This document shows positions 44,298 to 52,100 of a stretch of DNA of 64,000 nt, in pieces. The position numbers and the translations under genes are program-made. The stretch lies in the NCBI RefSeq assembly GCF_001424425.1, contig NZ_LMPT01000001.1:360137-424136 (forward strand). The letters run 5' to 3'. Position 1 is the stretch's first letter. Every line of letters starts with the position of its first letter. The DNA comes from Acidovorax sp. Leaf191 (lineage in GTDB: Bacteria; Pseudomonadota; Gammaproteobacteria; Burkholderiales; Burkholderiaceae_C). The notes beneath the pieces were generated by a model that was given only the letters and a program-made list of their open reading frames with translations, made no database searches and was not told the DNA's origin.

Positions 44298-45986
44298 TTA
44301 CGCCGCTGTCACCGTCCCCGTGGCGGCCACGCCCTGGCGCCGCTCGGCCAGCCGGTTGGCCACGCTCACGATGGCCAGCACCGACGCCGTCACGATGTTG
44401 TGGCTCATGCCCGCGCCAAAGGTGGAGCCTGCCACGCCTTCCATCGCAGCCTCCACGATGGCCAGCGCCTGGGCGTTGGCGCCCGTGCCGGTGGCGCGCT
44501 CTTCGTAGTGGTCCACGCGCAGCGGCAGGCCGAGCGCATCCACCGTGGCCGCGATCGGCCCGTTGCCCTGGCCGCGCAAATGCTGGCGCGTGCCGTCGAT
44601 GGTCACGTCGAGCTCGATGCCCTGCCCGTCTTCATCGAGCCGGTGGCTGTGGCAGATGATGGCCGCCCGGGCCGGGGCGCGCAGGTAGGTGGCCTGGAAC
44701 AGGTCCCACAGTGCCTCGCCGCTCATCTCGCCCTCGCTCGCATCCGTCTGGCGCTGCACCACGGCGCTGAACTCCACCTGCATGCGGCGCGGCATCACCA
44801 CGCCGTGTTCGCGCTCCAGCAAGAAGGCGATGCCGCCCTTGCCCGACTGGCTGTTCACGCGGATCACGCTGTCATACGTGCGGCCGAGGTCCGCGGGGTC
44901 GATGGGCAAGTACGGCACCTCCCACAGTGCGTTCGGGTCCTGCGCGGCAAAGCCCTTCTTGATCGCATCCTGGTGCGAGCCCGAGAACGCGGTGAACACC
45001 AGGTCGCCCGCGTAGGGGTGGCGTGGGTGCACGGGCAGCGAGGTGCATTCCTCGGCAATGCGCGCCACCGAGGTGATGTCCGAAAAATCGAGGTTCGGGT
45101 GCACGCCCTGCGTGTACATGTTGAGCGCCAGCGTCACGATGTCCACGTTGCCGCAGCGCTCGCCGTTGCCAAAGAGGCAGCCTTCCACGCGGTCGGCACC
45201 GGCCATCATCGCCAGCTCCGCCGCGGCCACGCCGGTGCCGCGGTCGTTGTGCGGGTGCACCGAGAGCGTGATGTGCTCGCGGGGAGCGAGGCGCCGGTCC
45301 ATCCATTCGATCTGGTCGGCGAACACGTTGGGCGTGGCGTTCTCCACCGTGGTGGGCAGGTTGATGATGATGGGGCGGCCGGGGCCCGCGTTCCAGGCCG
45401 CAATGGCCGTCTGGCAGGCCTTGAGCGACACGTCGAGCTCGGTGGCGCTGAAGGTCTCGGGCGAGTACTGCAGCGTCCACTGCGTGGCGGGCTGCGCGTC
45501 GGTGAGCTGCTTGAGGTAGCCCACGTGGTGTGCGATCAGCTGCATCACCTGCGTCACGTTCATGCCGAACACGATGCGCCGCCAGGCAGGCGCCGTGGCG
45601 TTGTACAGGTGCACGATGGCGCGGGGCGCGCCCTGCACGGCCTCCACCGTGCGCGCGATCAGGTCCTCGCGCGACTGGGTCATGACCATGATGGTCACGT
45701 CATCGGGAATCAGGTCCTCGTCGATGAGGCGGCGTACGAAGTCGAAGTCCGTCTGCGACGCGGCCGGAAAGCCGACTTCGATCTCCTTGAAGCCGATGCG
45801 CACCAGCTCATGGAAGAGCTTCATCTTGCGCTCGCCGTTCATCGGCTCGAACAGCGCCTGGTTGCCGTCGCGCAGGTCGGTGGAGAGCCACACAGGCGCG
45901 CGGGTGATGCTGCGGGTGGGCCACTGGCGGTCGGTCAATGCGACCGGGGCGATGGGCTGGTACTTGGTGGCGGGCTTGGCAATCAT
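44298..45986 (-). CDS. leuA: 2-isopropylmalate synthase (long LeuA2 type)
   Basis: This 562-residue enzyme condenses acetyl-CoA with 2-ketoisovalerate in leucine synthesis. The catalytic domain shows STDLRDGNQALFEPM near residue 35, GFKEIEVGFPAASQTDFDFV near 66, the metal-site HPHNDRGTGVAAAELA near 242 and GNGERCGN near 275. The C-terminal LeuA dimer/regulatory domain (about 440-545) should bind leucine for feedback inhibition. The start at 45986 has GGAG upstream. A 28-codon leucine-rich leader peptide lies about 175 bases upstream, so attenuation by leucyl-tRNA supply is likely. Confidence 0.94.
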   Translation of the reverse strand: MIAKPATKYQPIAPVALTDRQWPTRSITRAPVWLSTDLRDGNQALFEPMNGERKMKLFHELVRIGFKEIEVGFPAASQTDFDFVRRLIDEDLIPDDVTIMVMTQSREDLIARTVEAVQGAPRAIVHLYNATAPAWRRIVFGMNVTQVMQLIAHHVGYLKQLTDAQPATQWTLQYSPETFSATELDVSLKACQTAIAAWNAGPGRPIIINLPTTVENATPNVFADQIEWMDRRLAPREHITLSVHPHNDRGTGVAAAELAMMAGADRVEGCLFGNGERCGNVDIVTLALNMYTQGVHPNLDFSDITSVARIAEECTSLPVHPRHPYAGDLVFTAFSGSHQDAIKKGFAAQDPNALWEVPYLPIDPADLGRTYDSVIRVNSQSGKGGIAFLLEREHGVVMPRRMQVEFSAVVQRQTDASEGEMSGEALWDLFQATYLRAPARAAIICHSHRLDEDGQGIELDVTIDGTRQHLRGQGNGPIAATVDALGLPLRVDHYEERATGTGANAQALAIVEAAMEGVAGSTFGAGMSHNIVTASVLAIVSVANRLAERRQGVAATGTVTAA

Positions 45987-46061
45987 GAGAGGCTCCACGA
46001 ACGGTGTGTGCGGTGCGCTGAAGACAAAAACGCGCGGTGCACGGGTCAGACGAAATGAATG

Positions 46062-46140
46062 GAAAAAACAAAACGTGTGACATCCCCTGCAGCCCTTTGC
46101 AAAGTGCAAAGGCTGGTTCGCGGGCCGGGGTCAGGGGGAG
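46062..46140 (-). promoter_or_regulatory. Candidate leucine attenuator hairpin upstream of leuA
   Basis: On the minus strand CCTTTGCA/TGCAAAGG form a perfect 8-bp stem with a three-base loop (46112-46094). CAGGGG/CCCCTG (46137-46132 and 46089-46084) can enclose it as an outer stem. A U-rich run (TTTTGTTTTTT, 46073-46063) follows after a short gap. Position between the leader peptide stop and leuA fits an attenuator, but the T-run is not immediately after the stem, so the fold needs proof. Confidence 0.45.
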
Positions 46141-46162
46141 ATCAGGTGTTGCGCTGAGCGGG

Positions 46163-46249
46163 TCAGGCAACGGTGGCGAACGCAGGCAGACCCCGGCCAA
46201 GCACTAGTAGGCTTAGCGATAGGGTGGATAGGATCATGCTGCGTTGCAT
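46163..46249 (-). CDS. leuL: leuA leader peptide, leucine-rich
   Basis: This is a 28-codon reading frame. Its early part reads MILSTLSLSLLVL from residue 5. Of the six leucine codons in residues 7-17, five are CTA (residues 7, 10, 12, 14, 15), a codon that is rare in the surrounding GC-rich genes, and one is CTT. Leader peptides of leucine operons use clustered, often rare, Leu codons so that ribosome stalling reports leucyl-tRNA shortage. No Shine-Dalgarno site is seen, and a promoter fit places the transcript start about three bases upstream of the ATG, so translation may be leaderless. It is too short for ordinary gene callers. Confidence 0.7.
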   Translation of the reverse strand: MQRSMILSTLSLSLLVLGRGLPAFATVA

Positions 46250-46258
46250 AGGGGGCCA

Positions 46259-46288
46259 AAGATAGCACAGGCTTGCTGCGGTGCGCAA
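46259..46288 (-). promoter_or_regulatory. Predicted promoter of leuL-leuA
   Basis: On the minus strand TTGCGC (46288-46283) and TATCTT (46264-46259) are 18 bases apart, a fair sigma-70 match. Transcription would start near 46252, just before the leader ATG. It abuts a family-1 repeat at 46291. Confidence 0.55.
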
Positions 46289-46290
46289 GA

Positions 46291-46357
46291 ATATGAATGA
46301 AAAAGGCTGCTACCGCGCTCTGGATGAGCGCAAGCAGCTACTGAAACAATAGCAAAC
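46291..46357 (+). repeat. Dispersed palindromic repeat, family 1 (full copy)
   Basis: A 67-bp unit starts ATATGAATGAAAAAGGC, has a central GCGCTC/GAGCGC hairpin and ends CAATAGCAAAC. It has the same length and layout as the copy at 57944-58010. It separates the leuA promoter from the divergent YCII-type gene. Confidence 0.85.
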
Positions 46358-46432
46358 TGCCGCTGTTAGCATGGCGCACTCCCGCCAGCACAGTCTGCTG
46401 CACGCCCCGTCGTCATCTTCTGGAGACCATTC

Positions 46433-46798
46433 ATGCCCTACATGCTGCTCATCATGGAACCCCACGGCCAACGCGCCGAGCGGGGGCTGGCCGGCGGGCA
46501 GCAGGCCTATGCGCGCATGCTGGAGTTTGGCGACAGCCTCAAGGCCCGCGGCCTGCTGCGCGCCACCGAGTCGCTGGCCTCCACCGACCAGGCCGTGCGC
46601 CTGCAGGTGCGCGAAGGCCAGTCGCGCCTGGTGGACGGGCCGTTTGCCGAAACGAAGGAAATGGTGGGCGGCTTCTTCCTGATCGACTGCGCCACCCGCG
46701 ACGAGGCCGTGGCCATCGCGCAGGCGTGCCCGGCCGCGGAGTGGGCGACCATAGAGGTGCGCGAGGTAGCGCCTTGTTATCACGGTGCTGAGGGCTGA
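46433..46798 (+). CDS. YCII/DGPF-family protein
   Basis: This 121-residue protein is a single YCII-like ferredoxin-fold domain with the family motif DGPFAETKE (about residues 67-75). DGPF proteins are of unknown biochemical role and are typically encoded with ECF42 sigma factors, one of which is at 54856 with its own DGPF partner at 53381. This copy is monocistronic, with GGAGA upstream of the ATG. It could be a regulon member of the same sigma factor, but no promoter consensus was tested. Confidence 0.8.
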   Translation: MPYMLLIMEPHGQRAERGLAGGQQAYARMLEFGDSLKARGLLRATESLASTDQAVRLQVREGQSRLVDGPFAETKEMVGGFFLIDCATRDEAVAIAQACPAAEWATIEVREVAPCYHGAEG

Positions 46799-46834
46799 GG
46801 GCTCGGGATCGAAGCTCTGTGCAAGGCACACGGG

Positions 46835-47395
46835 TCAGTGCGTGCCCGTGCCTTTTCTCAACGGTGCGACAACGACCGTACGTCCCGCTTTCTGACAGGT
46901 GCTGAGGGTACGGTGGACCCAGGCCCGGTCCACCAAAAAGGTGCTGCCCGCGATTTGCGCTTCGGACTCCACGACGTCGGTGGCCAGATGGACCGACTTC
47001 GCAAGCGCTTCTGCTCGCCCTAGAGACGCTGCCGCTTCTCCCCTCACCGCGCGGCCCCCACTGTCCAGTATTTCCCCACCGTTATGCCAGATCATCAAGA
47101 TGCCGCCTGTATCGCCGTACACGCTGGCACGGGGCGCCTGCTTGAGAAAACAAAAGCGATTGATTTGCCGCGCATACCGGCTGTTGTGGACTTCATCCTT
47201 GGTGCTCAGATAGGCCCGCAGCACGGCTGGGGAACTGATTTCCGCAAGTGATGGGCGAGAAACGGCGGCCTCGGGAATGGCCGTAGCAGCTTGCTCGGTG
47301 GAGGCGGCAACGGTTGCTGCGTTGGCAAAGCTGCATGCGGCAAGACAAGTTGCGGCCCAGCAGGTTCTGGCGTGAACGGTGTTCATGAAATTCAT
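46835..47395 (-). CDS. Putative periplasmic immunity-like protein, copy 1
   Basis: This 186-residue protein has a signal peptide (ending near SFANA). The mature domain begins around SRPSLAEISSPAVLRAYL and includes RFCFLK, MIWHNGGEIL, SVHLATDVVESE and a C-terminal CQKAGRTVVV. It is a close paralogue of the gene at 48370-48921, sharing long identical stretches and two conserved cysteines. The pair flanks a putative peptidoglycan hydrolase without a signal peptide. That layout resembles type VI effector-immunity loci with duplicated immunity genes. No known family is recognised with certainty, so the immunity role is inference. Confidence 0.55.
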   Translation of the reverse strand: MNFMNTVHARTCWAATCLAACSFANAATVAASTEQAATAIPEAAVSRPSLAEISSPAVLRAYLSTKDEVHNSRYARQINRFCFLKQAPRASVYGDTGGILMIWHNGGEILDSGGRAVRGEAAASLGRAEALAKSVHLATDVVESEAQIAGSTFLVDRAWVHRTLSTCQKAGRTVVVAPLRKGTGTH

Positions 47396-47472
47396 GCGAC
47401 GCGGTTAAGGAGCGCAGGAGCTAAGAACTTTCGACGCGAAGACCTCTTTCCCACCCCTTGCCAAAGCTTCGC

Positions 47473-48306
47473 TCAGTCCTTCTTTTTCAGACGTGAGTGG
47501 GTATAGAACTGGTTTCCTGCCAATACGGCATAGGGAATGAAGGCTGGCCCGGGAGAAACAGCATTTTCTGTCTTCCAGGCAAAGAGACCGTTTGGTGAGG
47601 GATCTTGAGGCAAAGGTTCACTCGCGACATCAATTGCGTTCTGCAAAAACTCTACATAAGCTGCCTGCTTGGGATGCGTGCCGTTGTTTGCAATAGCCAG
47701 CAACGCATTTATGTTTCTTGTGATGCCTGCGTCCAAATTTGGGTAATTGTTGAAACCGTGAAATTGGACAGAGCCACGATCATGGGCCCTAATGATGTCG
47801 CCTACAGCTTTAGCGCCCCTTGCCATAAATTCCTCCGGCTTGTCACTGCACAGCCGATTGATAATAACGCGGCGCATCCATTGCATGCCCTTTTTTATAT
47901 CTGCGACCATGCCGCTACTGTCGACACGTCCAAACGAGCGGCTTTCTGCCAATAGAAGTCGCACCAGCATCCCCACTTCGGTGTCCATGGCGGGCAAAGT
48001 CATGGCCGTTTCGATCTTGACGATGATGGCCGAGGGAGAGACCGATAGTGACGAACCTTTGGCGGCCACGATGTTGACTCGCGCCAAACCTGCCTGTTTT
48101 GCTAAAAACTCGAACTGCCAGCTATCGGAACGTGCGTTGTGCTTGGCGTCTTTTACCGTCAAGATATTCGGCTGATCTACGTGGGCCTGCAGAACGTTGC
48201 TCTTGTGGATGCCCTCGAGTTTAAGTTTGAGCGTATTGCCTTCCACCAGCGTGAGCACGCTCGGTGCGACCATGTTGCTGGGTAATTTGACTAGAGCACT
48301 CGGCAT
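47473..48306 (-). CDS. Putative cell-wall hydrolase-type effector
   Basis: This protein has 277 residues from the ATG at 48306; a TTG at 48366, four bases after the upstream stop, would add 20. Residues 1-95 resemble an Ig-like beta domain (SVLTLVEGNTLKLKLEG). Residues from about 105 resemble SleB-type hydrolases: GMLVRLLLAESRSFG with a probable catalytic Glu, GMQWMRRVIINRL, then VQFHGFNNYP and a C-terminal GNQFYT. No signal peptide is seen. Together with two exported paralogous neighbours this fits a toxin delivered into the periplasm of rivals. Codon use is less GC-rich than in the flanks, suggesting transfer. Activity is unproven. Confidence 0.5.
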   Translation of the reverse strand: MPSALVKLPSNMVAPSVLTLVEGNTLKLKLEGIHKSNVLQAHVDQPNILTVKDAKHNARSDSWQFEFLAKQAGLARVNIVAAKGSSLSVSPSAIIVKIETAMTLPAMDTEVGMLVRLLLAESRSFGRVDSSGMVADIKKGMQWMRRVIINRLCSDKPEEFMARGAKAVGDIIRAHDRGSVQFHGFNNYPNLDAGITRNINALLAIANNGTHPKQAAYVEFLQNAIDVASEPLPQDPSPNGLFAWKTENAVSPGPAFIPYAVLAGNQFYTHSRLKKKD

Positions 48307-48369
48307 GTGGCGCTTACTAAGTTGAATAGGAGTCGGAATTGGCTTGGCAAAGCCGGCTAGGCACAAAGA

Positions 48370-48921
48370 TCAGTGCTTACCCTTTTTCAAGGGGGGTACA
48401 ACCACAGTACGTCCAGCTTTTTTGCAGTTACTGAGGGTGCGATTTACCCACGCTCGGTCCACCAGGTATGTGCTGCCGGCAATTTGCTCTTCGGACTCGA
48501 CGACATCGGTGGCCAGATTGACGGACTTGGCAAGCGCTTCGGATTCCCCCAGCCACGCTGCCTCGTCTCCGGTAGCAACACGGCCCAAACTGTTCAATAT
48601 TTCCCCCCCGTTGTGCCAGATCATCAACATGCTGCCTCTGTCACCTTGCAAGCCAGCACGGGGCGCAAACTTTAGAAAGCAAAAGCGGTTGGTTTGCTGC
48701 GCATACCGGCTGTTTCGGACTTCATCTTTGGTGCGCAAATAGGCCCTCAGTACCGCAGGAGAACTGATTTCTGCAAGTGACGGGCGTGATATAGCTGCCT
48801 CAGGAATTGGTGGGGGAGGTTTTTCGTCCGGGGCAGCATTTGCGGCATTGACAGAACTGCACACAGCGAGACAAATCGCGGATAAGCAGTTTCTGGCGTA
48901 AATGATGTTCGTGAAATTCAT
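48370..48921 (-). CDS. Putative periplasmic immunity-like protein, copy 2
   Basis: This 183-residue exported protein has a signal peptide ending SVNA-ANA. It is paralogous to the gene at 46835-47395, for example SRPSLAEISSPAVLRAYL, NRFCFLKFAPRA, LMIWHNGGEIL and KAGRTVVVPPLKKGKH. It is the first gene of the three on this strand, about 60 bases (or four, if the TTG start is used) before the hydrolase-like gene. The start at 48921 is inferred by alignment with copy 1. Conserved Cys in RFCFLK and SNCKKAG may form a disulfide. Confidence 0.55.
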   Translation of the reverse strand: MNFTNIIYARNCLSAICLAVCSSVNAANAAPDEKPPPPIPEAAISRPSLAEISSPAVLRAYLRTKDEVRNSRYAQQTNRFCFLKFAPRAGLQGDRGSMLMIWHNGGEILNSLGRVATGDEAAWLGESEALAKSVNLATDVVESEEQIAGSTYLVDRAWVNRTLSNCKKAGRTVVVPPLKKGKH

Positions 48922-49163
48922 GCGGTGTATCCAAGAAACGAGGGAGTTTGGGTGCCTGCGAATCAAATAATTATCTGATCCTTTATGCAGACGAATATTG
49001 CGTTTGCAATCTCTTACTCGAAGGCGACGACGCGGTCCAGGCACCGATAATTTCGGCACACATGGTCTGCGTGTCCCCTTCAATGCCTTGCAGATAGGCG
49101 GACATGGCAACGTCTGCAGCGACCCTGTGTGCAGAGGTTGCAGTTGCCTGCTCTGTGCTGCTG

Positions 49164-52100
49164 CTACCCCTCAATCCCTTTCCCACGTGCCGCCAACGCC
49201 AGCCCCACCCGGCGGTACAGCCGACGCCAACCGAACACATACACCACGACCACGATGGCCGTCACTGCCAGCGCCGCGCTGGCGGGCGTGGCAAAGAGGA
49301 AGCGCCAGGCCCAGTACGCGTCGGCAAAGCCCATGAGCGCAAAGGTGAGCAGCCCGATCCAAGGCCCTTCGGCGCGCCAGGCGGCCACCGACACGAAAGC
49401 GTGGCCCACGAGTGCGGCCAGGCCCATCAGCAGGTTGGTCACCAGCGCCAGCACCGCGCGCTGCTCGAACCAGCCGGCCAGGCCGCGCAGCGTGGGCGGT
49501 TCGCTGGATCGGGCGGTCACGGCGGCCTGCACCATGAACGCGGCCACCATGCCCTTGTGTTGCAGGCGGCGTGCCGCGGTGTCCTGGCCCTTGAGGGCGG
49601 ACTCGACGAGGCGGCGGCTCAGCCAGTGGCCGGCTCCGCTGGATCGGGGGCTCTCGCCGTCATCCTCCTCCCTGTCGCGCGGCAGGCGTGTGGCGGCTTC
49701 CTGGGCGTCGCTGCGCAGGGGTTCGGGCACATGCTCCAGGGCGCGGTGGCTGTCGCGCAGCGCATGCGCGCAGACCGCCACGGTGCGCAGCGCGGGCGGC
49801 ACCTCGGCCAGGCGCCAGCCGCTGTCCTGCACATGCGCAATGCAGGCGTCCTCGCCCAGCATGTCGGCAGGAATCTGGTCGAACGCTTTCACGCCCTGCC
49901 GCAGGGCTGCCGCGTACCGCGCGGGCGTCATCAGGCGCTTGGGCACGAAGCGCACCGTGTCTTCGTCGGCCGCCAGGGCGGCATCGACCATGGCGTGGGT
50001 GATGCGTTCGCGCGGCACGTCGGCCAGCGTGCGCGGGTGCGAGGCCAGCTGTGCGATCAGCGTGGCGTCATCGGCCGCGTGGGCCTGGGCTTGGGCCAGG
50101 GACTGCAGCCAGCGTGTGTCCTCATCGCTGTCCCACTGCGCGCTGTAGGGCGACTGCAGCGACAGCACGGTCGAGGCTTCCAGCGCCGCCTCCTGCGTGC
50201 GGCCCAGGGAGCGCAAGGCGCTGGCCAGGATGTAGTGCGCATGCTCTGCGTGGCGCACGCGGCCTTGGCCCAGTCGGGCGTCGGCCACCGCGCCTTCGTG
50301 GTCGCCGGCCCACAGCCGCGCCCAGGCGCGCTGCACGTGCCAGTGGCTGCCTTCGCGCGGCTCGCCATCCTGGCGCGCCTGCGCGAGGTCGTCGTCGATC
50401 AGCCGCGTGGTCACCGCCTCGCGCAGCGCATCGGGCACTGCGGGGAACATGTCCCAGCGGTCCTGCAGCGCGGCCACGCACACCTCGGTGGTGCGCAGCG
50501 GCGCAGGGATCTTGTCCAGCGACAGGCCGTTGGCGCGCGCCGACGCCAGGCACAGCGCGGGCGTGAGCATGTCGGCGGGAATGTGCTCGATCAGGCAGCC
50601 GTAGTCGTGCCGCACGGCGCGCTCGGCCAGTGCGGGCGTTATTTTGTGCGGGTCGATGTAGCTGATGTTGTAGATGTCGGCCTGCAGCGCGGCCTGCTCC
50701 ACTGCATCGGTGCGCAGCCAGTGCGCCAGGTCCTTGAGCGGCGCATGGGCGCGCACGGCCTTGAGCGCCAGCTCGGGCGTGAGCAGGCAGCCCCACACGT
50801 CGCACAGGCTGTTGTGGTCCCAGGCGGTGGGGATGCGGCTGTTGCGTTCGTCGCGCCAGTCCCACTCGGGCTGGCCGGCATACAGGCTGCGCGCCAGCGC
50901 CAGCGCTTCGGCGGTCATGCATTCGGGCGGGATGTCGGCCGCCTCGCGCAGGCCGCGGCGCACCAGGGCTGCGAGCCGCGCGGGCGTCTGCCAGGCGGGG
51001 GGCACGGACTCCAGCGCCGCGACGTTCGCGGTCAGCGCGGCGTCCACCAGGGCGTCGTCCAGCCATTCAACCGGCACGTGGGCGATGGCGTAGCGGTCGT
51101 CCTGCACGGCGCGCAGCCAGTCGCCGCGGGTCTGGGGCACCGGCGTGTCGGGCTCGTCATCGGGCAGCTGGCTCTGCGGTAGCGCCGGGCCATCGCTGTC
51201 CGGGCCTTCCCGTGGGTCGCTGTGAGCGGGCAGCGCGGCCGGCGTGGCGGGGGCTGCCGTGCGGGTGCGCTGCGCCAGCTGCAGCGCATCGATGCTGGGC
51301 GCGGCCATGAGCCACAGCTCCCACCACACGTCGCCGTCGCCGGAATCCGAGTGCTTGTACAGCGTGAGCCATTGTTCGCGCGCTTCGTGCAGCGCGCCGC
51401 TGTCGCCCGGCAGCGGCTTGGCCAGCGCCACGGGCCAGGCCTGGGTGTACTCGCCCCGGCGGTGCCACGGGGCGGCGTGCTCCGGGTTGGGGTCGGCGGC
51501 GCCCAGGCGCTCGGTCAGCTGCTGCACCATGGCCACGCGGGCTTCGTCGACCGCGCGGTTGAGGTCGGTGCACAGGAATTCGTACGGCCCGTTGTGCGAC
51601 TCGCTCAGGTAGGCGCGCATCACGCGGCGCACGACCACCGTGCGGTCGGCCTGTACCTGGCCGGGCTCCTGGTCTTCGTCGGAATCGCCGTCGTCGCCAT
51701 CGCCGTCCTCACCGTCCACGGGCCCGTCCGGCGCGAGTGCATCGCCCGCGGCCAGGCGGTGCAGCCGCGCCTCCGCGTCGGCCAGCAGGTCCAGTGCCAG
51801 GGGCACGATGCCGTCCAGCGTTTCCAGGTTTTCGAGGTGGTCGGTCAGCGGCGCGTTGAAGAACGGGCCCGGGGGCCAGCAGTTCTCGCGCACGCCGCTG
51901 CGCCACAGCGGTGTGCCGGCTGCATCGAGCAGCGCCACCTGCTGCCCGTCGTAGTGGGCGCGCCAGGTGATGGCCCCTTCGCCGTCGATGAAGGCCAGCT
52001 GCCCGTCGCGCGTGAGAAAAGGTACCAGCGGCGTGTCCGGCGGGTGCGCCACCATCCAGCCGTCGCCATCGGTCAGCGGCTCCAGCAGGTGCTCGGGCGC

